DNA of 64,000 nt from Candidatus Saccharimonadota bacterium (GCA_028286395.1 JAQBRS010000003.1:184219-248218), one strand, 5' to 3'; positions 24,727 to 33,246 are shown, numbered from the stretch's first letter. Translations and numbers: made by a program. The notes: generated by a model from the letters alone, not told the origin.

Positions 24727-25614
24727 TTATTTTTTCACGGCGACCCGTAGCTTTGCACTACGAGAACGCGGATTGTGAACGTCTTCAGTGGCTCCCGGAA
24801 TCGGCTTCTTCGTGATTGGTTCGAGTTCGGCTTCAAGGCCTAGCTCAAATTGATCTTTGAAAAAACGCTTAACGAGTCGGTCTTCAAGGCTATGAAAGCT
24901 GATCACTGCTACTTTCCCGTGCTTTGTAAGCAGTTTCGGAAGTAGCGGTAAGGTTCTTTCAATTTGCCCGAGCTCGTCGTTGACGGCAATGCGGAGCGAT
25001 TGGAATGTGCGCGTTGCAGGATGGATTCTTTGCCATCTGCCCCGGTGGTTTTCAGCGATCAGTGTCGCGAGTGTTTCTGTTGAATCGAATGGTCGGTTGG
25101 CAATGATCAGCTCAGCGATGTGCTTTGCGTTCATGTACGGTTCTTCACCGTATTCATGAATGATCCGTGTCAGTTCGTCGAGTGATGCACCTTGTATCAG
25201 ATCGTGCGCCGACAAAGCTTGTCGACGATCCATGCGCATATCGAGCGGACCACTATGTTTAAAAGAAAACCCTCGGTTGCTCTGGTCGAGCTGTGGTGAC
25301 GACACCCCCAGATCTATCAGGATAAGGTCAAATGTCTTCCCTTCTTCGACAAGCTGACGTGCAGCGGATTCGAAGTCGGTATGCATAAGACGAACGCCTT
25401 TGTTTTCGTAGTCAGACAAATGCTCAATAGCATAGTCATCACGATCAACAAGAACGCTACCCTCGAAATTTCCCGTTAGCTTTAAGATTTCACCCGCGTG
25501 ACCCCCGTAGCCTGCAGTTAGGTCGAGATAAGACTCGCCTTCCGAAGGTAAAAGGGTTTTTAGGGTTGCATCAAGCAGAACCGGAATATGATGTGGTGGA
25601 TATTCTTTACTCAT
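24727..25614 (-). CDS. rsmH: 16S rRNA m4C1402 methyltransferase RsmH (MraW)
   Basis: Methylates N4 of C1402 in 16S rRNA using SAM. Recognised by HHIPVLLDATLKTLLPSEGE at the N-terminus, YLDLTAGYGGHAGEIL (SAM loop), ILIDLGVSSPQLDQSNRGFSF and the C-terminal NPRSRSAKLRV. 295 aa. A TATACT at 25622-25627 ends 7 bp before the ATG, so it should have a leaderless mRNA of its own despite being the second dcw gene. Confidence 0.96.
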   Translation of the reverse strand: MSKEYPPHHIPVLLDATLKTLLPSEGESYLDLTAGYGGHAGEILKLTGNFEGSVLVDRDDYAIEHLSDYENKGVRLMHTDFESAARQLVEEGKTFDLILIDLGVSSPQLDQSNRGFSFKHSGPLDMRMDRRQALSAHDLIQGASLDELTRIIHEYGEEPYMNAKHIAELIIANRPFDSTETLATLIAENHRGRWQRIHPATRTFQSLRIAVNDELGQIERTLPLLPKLLTKHGKVAVISFHSLEDRLVKRFFKDQFELGLEAELEPITKKPIPGATEDVHNPRSRSAKLRVAVKK

Positions 25615-25970
25615 TGCCTACAGTATACCATTTGGTACGCCGTAAGACGTTCGAGATCACCTAACTGATAGTGAAGCTGTTTGTTTTCGCAAGGTGTGTT
25701 TGTTTTAAAAAGTCAGTTTTTGCGGTAAACATGGGGGCTGCAAAAGCAACTCATACCCACTTAGCGTTTAAGGCGAAAACTTGTTGAGAGACTTATGTGA
25801 GGTGGAGTTTGGGAGGTGTTGTTTTTTGAGGAAGGTGCTCTAGGTTGGTTAATGTGTTCCTAGAATCCACGCCTCACTACCAGATAGTTGATCTCGAGAG
25901 TGTTTCTCTTGTGTTTGTTTGTTAAAGAACGAATGATTAACAATTACGGAATGTCGGGAAACGGCCTATA
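25615..25970 (-). other. 356-bp spacer between mraZ and rsmH, possibly a structured leader
   Basis: No ORF. On the minus strand it has a CGTTCTTTAACAA element resembling the rrn boxA antiterminator about 50 bp after the mraZ stop, a CTAGG/CCTAG hairpin, and AGTTTT-GC pairing with GC-AAAACT around a 50-nt segment. The last bases hold the leaderless -10 of rsmH. A function as RNA is only a suggestion. Confidence 0.35.
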
Positions 25971-26339
25971 CTACTCAGACGTCATTAAACGCCAGTACTT
26001 ACCCGCTCGAACAGCTTCAATATCTCTGGTGATGCCAGCATAATCTAAAAGATGCTGTTCCAGAGTTATACGTCCCTGTTTCTGATCAAGTTCGGCTTCG
26101 GTCTTGCCACGGCGAAATTGCACGTTAACGTCAGCCGTTTTCTCATCGAGAATACTAGAGCTAGCGCTGAGTGCGGCTTCGACTTCCCCGTCCCAAATAT
26201 CTTTAGGATAGAGATGCAGATAACGACCGAATCCACGAGTAAGAACGACTCCGGAGATAAATTCCGCGCGGAGCTCAGATGGGATCGTCAAACGACGCTT
26301 GTCATCGAGTCTTCGCTCAAAATAATCTACGCTTGCCAC
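25971..26339 (-). CDS. mraZ: MraZ, transcriptional regulator of the dcw cluster
   Basis: DNA-binding AbrB-like double-repeat protein at the head of division clusters. Both halves are visible: DYFERRLDDKRRLTIPSELR at the N-terminus, and the second, degenerate repeat QGRITLEQHLLDYAGI. At 122 aa it is about 20 residues shorter than E. coli MraZ. Start is GTG 26337-26339, with GGAG about 12 bp upstream. The upstream region carries the operator expected for this family (26450-26474), supporting autoregulation. Confidence 0.9.
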   Translation of the reverse strand: MASVDYFERRLDDKRRLTIPSELRAEFISGVVLTRGFGRYLHLYPKDIWDGEVEAALSASSSILDEKTADVNVQFRRGKTEAELDQKQGRITLEQHLLDYAGITRDIEAVRAGKYWRLMTSE

Positions 26340-26441
26340 TGTATGTTCTTCTCCTCGATTAGTTCGATGGATTTTGTATAGGTTATTTTTTTAATGTAAT
26401 TGTTTGTTTTAGTGGGCTCTTTTTGTTTGCCACTTGGACTC

Positions 26442-26470
26442 ATCATACAACCCACTATTACCCACTACAA
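26442..26470 (-). promoter_or_regulatory. mraZ promoter
   Basis: TATGAT (complement of 26442-26447) with TTGTAG (complement of 26465-26470) 17 bp upstream; the spacer is made of MraZ boxes. Leader about 95 nt. Confidence 0.6.
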
Positions 26471-26474
26471 CCCC
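26450..26474 (-). promoter_or_regulatory. MraZ operator: three TGGGN-type repeats with 5-bp spacers
   Basis: Read on the minus strand: GGGGT, 5 bp, TGGGT, 5 bp, TGGGT. This is the spacing of TGGGN boxes bound by MraZ in E. coli (known). The boxes fill the space between the -35 and -10 of mraZ, so binding should repress. Confidence 0.8.
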
Positions 26475-26506
26475 CAATTTTGACAGAATTATTTATACCT
26501 GTTGAT

Positions 26507-26515
26507 TTATCCACA
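26507..26515 (+). promoter_or_regulatory. consensus DnaA 9-mer upstream of mraZ
   Basis: TTATCCACA, about 35 bp upstream of the mraZ -35. It could tie dcw expression to DnaA; unproven. Confidence 0.3.
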
Positions 26516-26555
26516 GTTTTGCGAATAACTCTTACGTTTTAAGGGGTAAAACAAA

Positions 26556-26583
26556 ACCACGCCTCTCTCTCAGAAAGCGTGGT
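26556..26583 (-). terminator. terminator of the 73-aa membrane protein gene
   Basis: ACCACGC (26556-26562) pairs with GCGTGGT (26577-26583); the minus strand continues with TTTGTTTT. Confidence 0.85.
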
Positions 26584-26604
26584 AATTTTGTCTGCTATAG
26601 ATCT

Positions 26605-26826
26605 CTAGCGATTGAACAAAAAGTCGTAGACTTGTTGGTCGTAAACGGTCGTCATTCGAAGAATAAGCCATGCGATGAATACTACAAGGTTTAGTGTCAG
26701 TGAAACGAGGAGTATCGCCGTCTTCACATCGTTCAGTGTGCTTGCCTGACGTGGTGCAGGAAACCAGCCAGTGAGTGCTTTTTTTGCTGTCTTTTTTGTT
26801 GTTTTCTTAGAAGTTGCTTTTACCAT
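26605..26826 (-). CDS. small single-span membrane protein, unknown function
   Basis: About 73 residues from ATG 26826: a Lys/Thr-rich N-terminus (VKATSKKTTKKTAKKALTGW) and one membrane helix (TAILLVSLTLNLVVFIAWLIL), ending FLFNR. An in-frame GTG 21 bp upstream is possible, since the GAGG motif lies very close to the chosen ATG. Lysine-rich N-termini of this sort may bind nucleic acid or phospholipid. No family recognised. Followed by a clear terminator. Confidence 0.6.
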   Translation of the reverse strand: MVKATSKKTTKKTAKKALTGWFPAPRQASTLNDVKTAILLVSLTLNLVVFIAWLILRMTTVYDQQVYDFLFNR

Positions 26827-26884
26827 GTCCTCACTTTTGCATACCACTTATGGTTTGTCAATTTAGTAACGGAGGTGGCGAAAT

Positions 26885-27562
26885 TTACTTGAGACGCGCT
26901 TTTTCCAGCGTCACTACTTCATTCAAGCTTTTCACGATCGTTACATTGACTGGGATATTCTGAATACCGGCGTCATACCCCGAATCCACAAGATACCCAA
27001 CAATATCAATCGGAAGCCCCTTAAATGAGAACGGTTTGTCGTCAACGAAAACAATGCTACCCGTGACATATCCGCCCAACTCTTCTGGTAAATGATATAG
27101 GTCGTCGTCCTGACGCCAACTAGCGATGAGTGCACCCTTGAAGGTCTCAGACGTGACAAGAAATGGAATTCCCTCAAGTCCTGTCGCGGCATGAATCTTC
27201 ATCGCCTGCCCTAAAGGTGAGCCGTACGTCAAAATACCTAACTCGGTGTTATCTTTCGCACGAATATACGCCAGAAGCTCTTTCGCACCATCGTGAAGCA
27301 AATCCTGTTGTAGTCCCACCTCGTGATACTTCGCTTCGATTTTCGTCATTTCTTCCTCGCCGACATTCTCAATAATAAAGTCTCGAACAGAGAAAGATTC
27401 ACCCAACAAGGTATATTCTTCAAACCGTTGCGCTAATGCCGACGCAAGATCAGAGTCATGTAGCGCAACGACACCACGCATGACGTCCATCGCCTTCTCG
27501 GTATTAAGAAGAGTTCGATCGAGGTCAAGAATGTAGTAAGCAGCGAGATTATTGTCGTTCAC
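26885..27562 (-). CDS. HAD-superfamily hydrolase
   Basis: 225 residues. HAD motif I is YILDLDRTLLNT (nucleophile Asp and +2 Asp). Motif II is likely LGILTYGS. Motif IV is SIVFVDDKPFSF. A helical cap lies between motifs I and II. Substrate cannot be assigned; it may be a phosphatase acting on a sugar phosphate or nucleotide. Its start overlaps the end of yvcK by 14 bp, so the two are translationally coupled. Confidence 0.82.
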   Translation of the reverse strand: MNDNNLAAYYILDLDRTLLNTEKAMDVMRGVVALHDSDLASALAQRFEEYTLLGESFSVRDFIIENVGEEEMTKIEAKYHEVGLQQDLLHDGAKELLAYIRAKDNTELGILTYGSPLGQAMKIHAATGLEGIPFLVTSETFKGALIASWRQDDDLYHLPEELGGYVTGSIVFVDDKPFSFKGLPIDIVGYLVDSGYDAGIQNIPVNVTIVKSLNEVVTLEKARLK

Positions 27563-28568
27563 GAGTATAAAGTTCCATTAAGAGTTTTGCGACTTGCCGT
27601 GTATCGTGACGAATCAGCGTCCGATGAATTGAAATGCCATTCGTGGTTGGTGCATCGGCCATCTTACCAAGCAGTTTACCACTCGCTACCTTGAAATGCG
27701 ACTGCGCAAGGTGTTCGCTATCAATTTCAGTCACATAGCCACCTTCAGATTTATAGGCTGCTGCAATGTGCTCCGAGGGTTCTTCATCGTTATAGATAAC
27801 GTAGTCCAAGAATTCGCTTCCTGCAAACCGTTCGATTTCCGCAGCATGGTCCCCGACCGTAAAGCCGTCAGTCTGACCCTGCTTACTGACCAAGTTCGAA
27901 ACATACACTTTTAAGGCTTTCGTTTTCTGAAGCGCTTCTCCAATACCACCGATGACGAGCAGTGGACCAAGTGACGTATACAGATCACCCGGTGCGATGA
28001 CAACCAAGTCAGCTTGCTCAATGGCCGCAATGGCAGTTGGGTTAGCCTTCGCGGCCGGAACCAGTGATAGTTCGGCTTTTCGTGGATCATGTTTAAAGAA
28101 TTCGGCATCAATAACCCGCTCGCCGTGGAGGATCAGACTCTTTTCGGGCCACTCCATCTTTAATCGAACATTATCGAGTGTCGCAGGAATCACTATGCCA
28201 TTCACACGTAAAATTTCAGAGGCCGTTTCAACTGCTTCCGAAAAATCACCTGTCACTTTCTCGAGTGCGGTCAAAAGGAGATTGCCGAATGAGTGTCCCG
28301 CAAATGTCCCCTCTTCAAATCGATAGTCAAACAAATCGCGAATTTTTGGAGAATCGCTCAGCGCAACAAGGCACTGACGAACATCACCCGCAGGCAATGT
28401 GCCGAGTTCGTCCCGAAGAACACCCGTGCTACTGCCATCGTCAGCCATGCTGACAATCGCCGCAATTTGCGATGTATACCCTTTCAAAGCCGAAAGCATC
28501 GTAAAACTGCCCGTTCCCCCACCGATAACTGCAATTTTTATCTCACTCTTTGCAAATGGGTCTTTCAT
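27549..28568 (-). CDS. yvcK: YvcK/CofD-like protein (gluconeogenesis factor family)
   Basis: 339 residues. The signature IAVIGGGTGSFTMLSALKGY and MADDGSSTGVLRDELGTLP, followed by GDVRQCLVALS, are diagnostic of the YvcK/CofD fold. In Bacillus, YvcK binds UDP-sugars and is linked to cell shape and peptidoglycan synthesis (known); here a wall-related role fits the presence of the dcw cluster a few kb away (inference). Part of an operon with a GH1 glycosidase (1-bp gap) and a HAD hydrolase. Confidence 0.9.
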   Translation of the reverse strand: MKDPFAKSEIKIAVIGGGTGSFTMLSALKGYTSQIAAIVSMADDGSSTGVLRDELGTLPAGDVRQCLVALSDSPKIRDLFDYRFEEGTFAGHSFGNLLLTALEKVTGDFSEAVETASEILRVNGIVIPATLDNVRLKMEWPEKSLILHGERVIDAEFFKHDPRKAELSLVPAAKANPTAIAAIEQADLVVIAPGDLYTSLGPLLVIGGIGEALQKTKALKVYVSNLVSKQGQTDGFTVGDHAAEIERFAGSEFLDYVIYNDEEPSEHIAAAYKSEGGYVTEIDSEHLAQSHFKVASGKLLGKMADAPTTNGISIHRTLIRHDTRQVAKLLMELYTRERQ

Positions 28569-28569
28569 C

Positions 28570-29838
28570 TTAGTCCTTCAGTTTCTTAATGACGCGGCCG
28601 AACCAAGCGGCGCTTGGGCGAAGTGTTCGCTTTCCTGTTTTATAGTCTATCGCAACAAGGCCAAATCGTGGCCATTTTCCATAGGCCCACTCAAAGTTAT
28701 CCATCAGGCTCCAGTGGAAGTATCCGATCAAATCGACACCACTCTTTAGTGCTTTTTGCATCCCAATAATCGTTTCTTTAATCCACCATTCACGGTGTTC
28801 ATCGTCTGCATCAGCGAGCCCATTTTCAGTAATTAAAAGTGGCTTCTTATACTTTCGGTTGAGCCGCTCCAGAGCATACTCAATATCTGCTGGCGCAAGT
28901 GGCCAGTCGACATCGCTGTACTCTAGTTTTTCAGAATTATGAACGCGGTACCCAAGAAGCCTTGCTGATTGATAGTAATTCACCCCGAGAAAGTCGCTGT
29001 GCCTGATATATTTCCTAATAAAGTAATCGTCTTGGAAAAACTGGAAAAGATTAGCGCTCAATCGGCTGACCCATGTGCTATCACCTGGGAAAAAGTAGAC
29101 GGTATTCTTCGCAATGCCAATCCTATATCGACGATTAAGGCTATGGAGTACTTTTGCTGCCTTACGGTGCGCCACAGCCTGATTCACTCCGACGCGCCAG
29201 ACCTTAAAGAGGCTTGATTCGTTCGGCGGCCAGTTTTGCAAATAATAACTTTCAAAGCCGTACACTTCTGGTTCGTTAATCGTGATGATGAAACGAATAC
29301 TGTTGCCGAGTTCGCTCATAATTTTTTCAGCGTAACGAACAAAGTACTTCACGTTCGCTCGTTTTTCAAAACCACCCTTTTCGGCAAACCAGACAGGCAA
29401 TGTAAAGTGTAGCAACGTCACAACTGGTTCAATGTTTCGGTGGCGTAACTCTTCAAGATAGTCCTTATAATGAGCAATCGCTTCACTATTCCAACTTCCC
29501 TCTTTTGGTTCGATACGTGACCATTCCACACTGAAGCGGTAGGCATTCATATTCATCTTTTCAAGAAAGTCAAAATCTTCTTTATAACGGTGGTAGTGGT
29601 CAGCCAATTCCCCTGAGACGTAATTCTCCGGCATGTTCGCTTCAGCTTTTATCTTGTCCCACGTTGGGTAATCGTGAAGATGAAAATCAGCCTGCGCTGC
29701 TTTCGCTTTTGCGTTTTCTAGTTCCCACACCGTCCATTGATTGTGATTACCACCTTCAACTTGATGTGCGGCAGTGGCGGCTCCCCATAAGAAATGCTTT
29801 GGAAATCCCCGACTCGGTTGTTTCTGGTCAGCGGTCAT
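28570..29838 (-). CDS. glycoside hydrolase family 1 (beta-glucosidase-like)
   Basis: About 422 residues from ATG 29838. GH1 hallmarks: FPKHFLWGAATAAHQVEGG at the N-terminus, acid/base Glu in FIITINEPEVY, nucleophile Glu in LLITENGLAD, and FHWSLMDNFEW near the C-terminus. No signal peptide, so it acts in the cytoplasm, perhaps on imported or host-derived beta-glycosides. The TATAAT at 29845-29850 ends 6 bp before this ATG; the in-frame ATG at 29859 would lie upstream of it, which decides the start. First gene of the GH1-yvcK-HAD operon. Confidence 0.9.
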   Translation of the reverse strand: MTADQKQPSRGFPKHFLWGAATAAHQVEGGNHNQWTVWELENAKAKAAQADFHLHDYPTWDKIKAEANMPENYVSGELADHYHRYKEDFDFLEKMNMNAYRFSVEWSRIEPKEGSWNSEAIAHYKDYLEELRHRNIEPVVTLLHFTLPVWFAEKGGFEKRANVKYFVRYAEKIMSELGNSIRFIITINEPEVYGFESYYLQNWPPNESSLFKVWRVGVNQAVAHRKAAKVLHSLNRRYRIGIAKNTVYFFPGDSTWVSRLSANLFQFFQDDYFIRKYIRHSDFLGVNYYQSARLLGYRVHNSEKLEYSDVDWPLAPADIEYALERLNRKYKKPLLITENGLADADDEHREWWIKETIIGMQKALKSGVDLIGYFHWSLMDNFEWAYGKWPRFGLVAIDYKTGKRTLRPSAAWFGRVIKKLKD

Positions 29839-29880
29839 CTCTTCATTATACCTCGCCAAGGCGTCTCCCCCAAGTAACGG

Positions 29881-31407
29881 CTATTGAACAACGTCTTCGC
29901 CAAAATGCTTCTGAAGGCGCATTTTGATCGATCCCTCGTGTCGCCCTAGCAATTTACTGAGCTCTGCGATTGACAGACCTTGCTGAAACTCTTGTTTTAG
30001 TTCGGCATCCTGGCTGTCTTCCCAGGGTTTGTAGGCATTTGGATACGTCTCGCGCATCTTGGCGATCTTTTCATTCCAGCCACCCTTTTTGTCAGACGTT
30101 GTCTTTTCGACAACTGGTTTCTTCGCACGATCTTCTGCTTTTTTCTGCAGTGGCGCAAAGCGTTTCGCATCTGTTACGGCCTTGTCGCGAAGGATTCCGT
30201 CGATCGTCTGTGCATCTTCACTGACCTTTAGCGCCATTTGGTTGATACCTGTTAAATAAAGGTTGTTCAAGTTTTTTACTCGGCTTAAAGCGACATACCC
30301 CATACCTTCAACAAATGCCTTACGCAGGTCAATCCGAGCTGCGTCCAAGGTCATCCCTTGCGACTTGTGAATCGTAATTGCCCAGGCTAAACGCAACGGA
30401 ATTTGGCTAATACTGGCGCGTTTCTTGTCACCATCACGCAGTTCCCATGTGTCAGGTACCATTGATACTTCTTTACCGTTCTTGAATTCAACGATCGGGT
30501 AATCAGTGTATGGTTCGAAGTCGATCACCGTCCCGATACTGCCGTTCACATACTTGCGTTCAGGGCTATTTTTCACCGCCATCACTAAGGCACCTTTTTT
30601 CACTTTGAGTGCTGACGGTGCGAGTACTGATCGCTGCAAGGTTTCAACATAGCTCTCAGAACCGGTTGTCATCTGGCTATACACCACTTCGTCGCCTTCG
30701 AGTGTTTCAAGTTTTGCTTCGTTAATCTTGTCGACATCAACATTCACTGTGTGTAGTTCCGTTAGTTGTTCGAGGTCATCAGGAAAGACTTCAGATCGCG
30801 CTAAAAGCAGTTCAGCATGATGACGTCGAACATCACCTGCGCGCATGGCGTTCAAAATATCAAGCAGCTGCTCATCATCTTGACGGTGCTGTTCTTGCAA
30901 GTAACAAATGACTGGATCAAGTTCACGCCAGACTTCTGAATTCACCACGAAGCCACCAGCACGTGAGTCACCTCTGTTAATTGGAGGTAACTGGAAGAAA
31001 TCACCTGACATAATAATCTGGATACCACCAAACGGTTCGTCCTTTTTTCGAACGATGCGACAGACTTCATCTACCATGTCGAGGCGAAAGTCATGGAGCA
31101 TACTGATCTCATCGATAATCAGGACGTCGGTCTTTTCGATAATCTCACGACGACCCTTTGCGATATGATCAACAAAACCATGACCGATTGAGTCATGGAC
31201 ACCAATACCCGCCCAGCTATGAATGGTCGTTCCACCCAAGTGTGTTGCGGCCAAGCCAGTTGTTGCGGTCACCGACACATGCTTGCCTTCGTACTTGGCG
31301 AGTTTGATAAATTGATTCAATACAAAAGTCTTACCGGCCCCAGCAGGACCAGTTAAAAGAACGCTTTGTCCCGAGAGCATTATCTCGAGTGCTAACCCCT
31401 GATTCAT
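29881..31407 (-). CDS. PIF1-like superfamily 1 DNA helicase
   Basis: 508 residues. Walker A is GPAGAGKT (20-27), followed by SVTATTGLAATHLGGTTIHSW (motif Ia, PIF1 style). Walker B is VLIIDEISMLHDF; motif III is MSGDFFQLPP; motifs V/VI are in IHKSQGMTLDAARIDL and GMGYVALSRVKN. The C-terminus (about 440-508) has a Myb/SANT-like helical element. PIF1 helicases unwind G-quadruplexes and forked DNA. TATAAT at 31416-31421 ends 8 bp before the ATG: leaderless. Confidence 0.9.
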   Translation of the reverse strand: MNQGLALEIMLSGQSVLLTGPAGAGKTFVLNQFIKLAKYEGKHVSVTATTGLAATHLGGTTIHSWAGIGVHDSIGHGFVDHIAKGRREIIEKTDVLIIDEISMLHDFRLDMVDEVCRIVRKKDEPFGGIQIIMSGDFFQLPPINRGDSRAGGFVVNSEVWRELDPVICYLQEQHRQDDEQLLDILNAMRAGDVRRHHAELLLARSEVFPDDLEQLTELHTVNVDVDKINEAKLETLEGDEVVYSQMTTGSESYVETLQRSVLAPSALKVKKGALVMAVKNSPERKYVNGSIGTVIDFEPYTDYPIVEFKNGKEVSMVPDTWELRDGDKKRASISQIPLRLAWAITIHKSQGMTLDAARIDLRKAFVEGMGYVALSRVKNLNNLYLTGINQMALKVSEDAQTIDGILRDKAVTDAKRFAPLQKKAEDRAKKPVVEKTTSDKKGGWNEKIAKMRETYPNAYKPWEDSQDAELKQEFQQGLSIAELSKLLGRHEGSIKMRLQKHFGEDVVQ

Positions 31408-31456
31408 TACTTCTTATTATACCCGATGATTGTTTATATAGTCTTAAAACGAAGGA

Positions 31457-31484
31457 GAGCCCGCACCAACGAAGGAGCGGGCTC
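31457..31484 (-). terminator. terminator of the 145-aa unknown gene
   Basis: GAGCCCGC pairs with GCGGGCTC; the minus strand continues TCCTTCGTTTT. The same GAGCCCGC core occurs in the terminator at 11365-11419. Confidence 0.85.
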
Positions 31485-31507
31485 AACTTCGATTGGCGTG
31501 GGCTGGT

Positions 31508-31945
31508 TTAGAACTCAGGGATGATCGATGACTCGTCAAGAGTGATCAGAACTCCATTCGAAAGGAGGACCAACTCGGGGTCCATCGCCTGAAGCAAAGT
31601 TGCAAACTTCACCAGCTCAATTGAGCCAAGGAGCCACAAGACCTCGAGGTCATAGTAGTCCCTGAAACCATCACGCCGATTCAGCAGATAACGAAATGCT
31701 GCGCCACCGACCATCTTGCCCAGGGCGCGTTCAATCTGCTTCTTGGTTGGCGCTTCGACTTCCAACGTGACTGTGCTACTCGAAAGGACCTCGTGAGTCG
31801 TAGAGATCTCGATGTCGATGCCCACTGATTGTGTGGATACTGACTCCGGGATCTCGGCAATGGGTCCGAACGAATTGGGCAACAGCAGTTGATCTGTTGT
31901 CAACGGTGGTTCCGTGGTGCTGGGCAGTGTCTCTGTAGCTGCCAT
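31508..31945 (-). CDS. unknown protein, 145 aa, GC-rich monocistron
   Basis: Starts at ATG 31945, 10 bp after an AGGA ribosome site; an in-frame GTG 9 bp earlier is too close to it. The N-terminal third is Thr/Ser/Pro-rich and disordered-looking. The rest has VTLEVEAPTKKQIERALGKM and a Leu-rich C-terminal half. No family recognised. The leader contains a 15-bp inverted repeat. Same unit architecture as the other GC-rich genes. Confidence 0.68.
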   Translation of the reverse strand: MAATETLPSTTEPPLTTDQLLLPNSFGPIAEIPESVSTQSVGIDIEISTTHEVLSSSTVTLEVEAPTKKQIERALGKMVGGAAFRYLLNRRDGFRDYYDLEVLWLLGSIELVKFATLLQAMDPELVLLSNGVLITLDESSIIPEF

Positions 31946-31964
31946 GTGTATCACATCCTAACTT

Positions 31965-31979
31965 AGGTGACGGTCACCT
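31965..31979 (-). promoter_or_regulatory. 15-bp perfect inverted repeat in the leader of the 145-aa gene
   Basis: AGGTGACGGTCACCT: 7-bp arms around a single base. It could be an operator for a dimeric regulator; as RNA the one-base loop would be strained, so a DNA role is more likely. Confidence 0.5.
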
Positions 31980-32049
31980 GCGTTCTATATCTATTTAAAC
32001 CCCAACGCTATATATTTGCAAGTGATTAAAGCCTAACCGCTATCCCGTA

Positions 32050-33159
32050 CTAGCCTCGTGGCGGCTCACCTTCAGGATCATCAAGCAGTCGCTTGCCCTT
32101 GATTTCGTAGCGCCGACCAGTGATCTCATTCGTGATATAGTCTTCGTTTATCAAGTTCACAAACATGTCCAGGTCATTGCCGTCCATGATAATAATCGCA
32201 CCTTCGTCATCGGTCATCAGTTCAAGTTGCATGACATCAGCGTATTCAATCGCCTGTTCTTGCGACACGACGCCGACTTCAAGCTTCTGTAGTTTATTCA
32301 CTACTTTCTTACGTTCCATGACTGCAGATTGCAGATCCATACCATCGGGGAAACTCAGTTTGTAGAGTTTTTCAATTTCGGCAACTTTCTGGTCAGCCAG
32401 TAATTGCTTTTTAAATTCGTAGTTAAACAAACGCTCGAACTTGTTCTGCGCAAAGATAAAGATATCCTTACCCGTAATCAATACTTGGTTATCGGTTGGT
32501 ACTTTCCAACCCAGGTCAGCCTTGAATAGTTCAAACTTACCGTCTCGGAATTCCCACGCGTTGACACCCTTTAACGCTTGGCCACTACTCACCTGTTTAA
32601 CGACATAGAATACTTTTTTATTATCTTTGCTCGAGAAACGCGCGATAATTCCTTTGATACGTTTGAATTCGTGCTCTTCTTCAGAGAATTCCACGATGTC
32701 TTTTCGTTCGTGTTCAATAAGGTGAATTAATGTATTTGCACGCCCTACCTTTTCAAGATCAGTACGCAGTAGTGTGTTCTCTTCTTTTTCAGTCAATTCA
32801 TAATCACGAACTGAAAGCCCCGTCCCTGCACCCAAGATCACTTGGTTAATAAGATCAAACAAAAAGACAGGTTTGATCTGAGTATCAAGATCATTTCCCA
32901 GTGTCGTCGTATACGGCGTGTAATTTCGGTTAAACAAGAAGAACTCAACATCCAGTTCATTCTTTACAGCGTCGGTCGAATTCGCCCATTGAAAAATATC
33001 AGTATAGTCTTGATCTTCATTTGCAGTCTCAATTTTCTCAACATGTTCCGCAACTTCGGTTGGAACATTCACCGCAGCGAACGCTTCAACAGGCGCGTCA
33101 ATATCAGGAACTTCTGAAGTATCTACAGTTTCGGGAGTGAGTTCGGACGTATCTTCCAT
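32050..33159 (-). CDS. DUF4868/KwaB-like protein without a KwaA partner
   Basis: About 369 residues from ATG 33159 (GAAAGAG ribosome site; the TTG upstream is less likely). Acidic N-terminal 40 residues, then a region matching the DUF4868 pattern: FYVVKQVSSGQALKGVNAWE, LITGKDIFIFAQNKFERLFN and NEITGRRYEIKGKRLL. DUF4868 is the domain of KwaB, the DNA-binding effector partner of Kiwa anti-phage defence (known). No KwaA-like membrane gene is adjacent. It may be a stand-alone relative with another role. It sits beside RNase HI. Confidence 0.7.
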   Translation of the reverse strand: MEDTSELTPETVDTSEVPDIDAPVEAFAAVNVPTEVAEHVEKIETANEDQDYTDIFQWANSTDAVKNELDVEFFLFNRNYTPYTTTLGNDLDTQIKPVFLFDLINQVILGAGTGLSVRDYELTEKEENTLLRTDLEKVGRANTLIHLIEHERKDIVEFSEEEHEFKRIKGIIARFSSKDNKKVFYVVKQVSSGQALKGVNAWEFRDGKFELFKADLGWKVPTDNQVLITGKDIFIFAQNKFERLFNYEFKKQLLADQKVAEIEKLYKLSFPDGMDLQSAVMERKKVVNKLQKLEVGVVSQEQAIEYADVMQLELMTDDEGAIIIMDGNDLDMFVNLINEDYITNEITGRRYEIKGKRLLDDPEGEPPRG

Positions 33160-33246
33160 GGTTCTCTTTCGTTTAAGCAACGTAGTTTACTATAGCCGTT
33201 AGCGACTTGCGTGGTCAATGATAAAAAACACAACTATATTTGTGGC

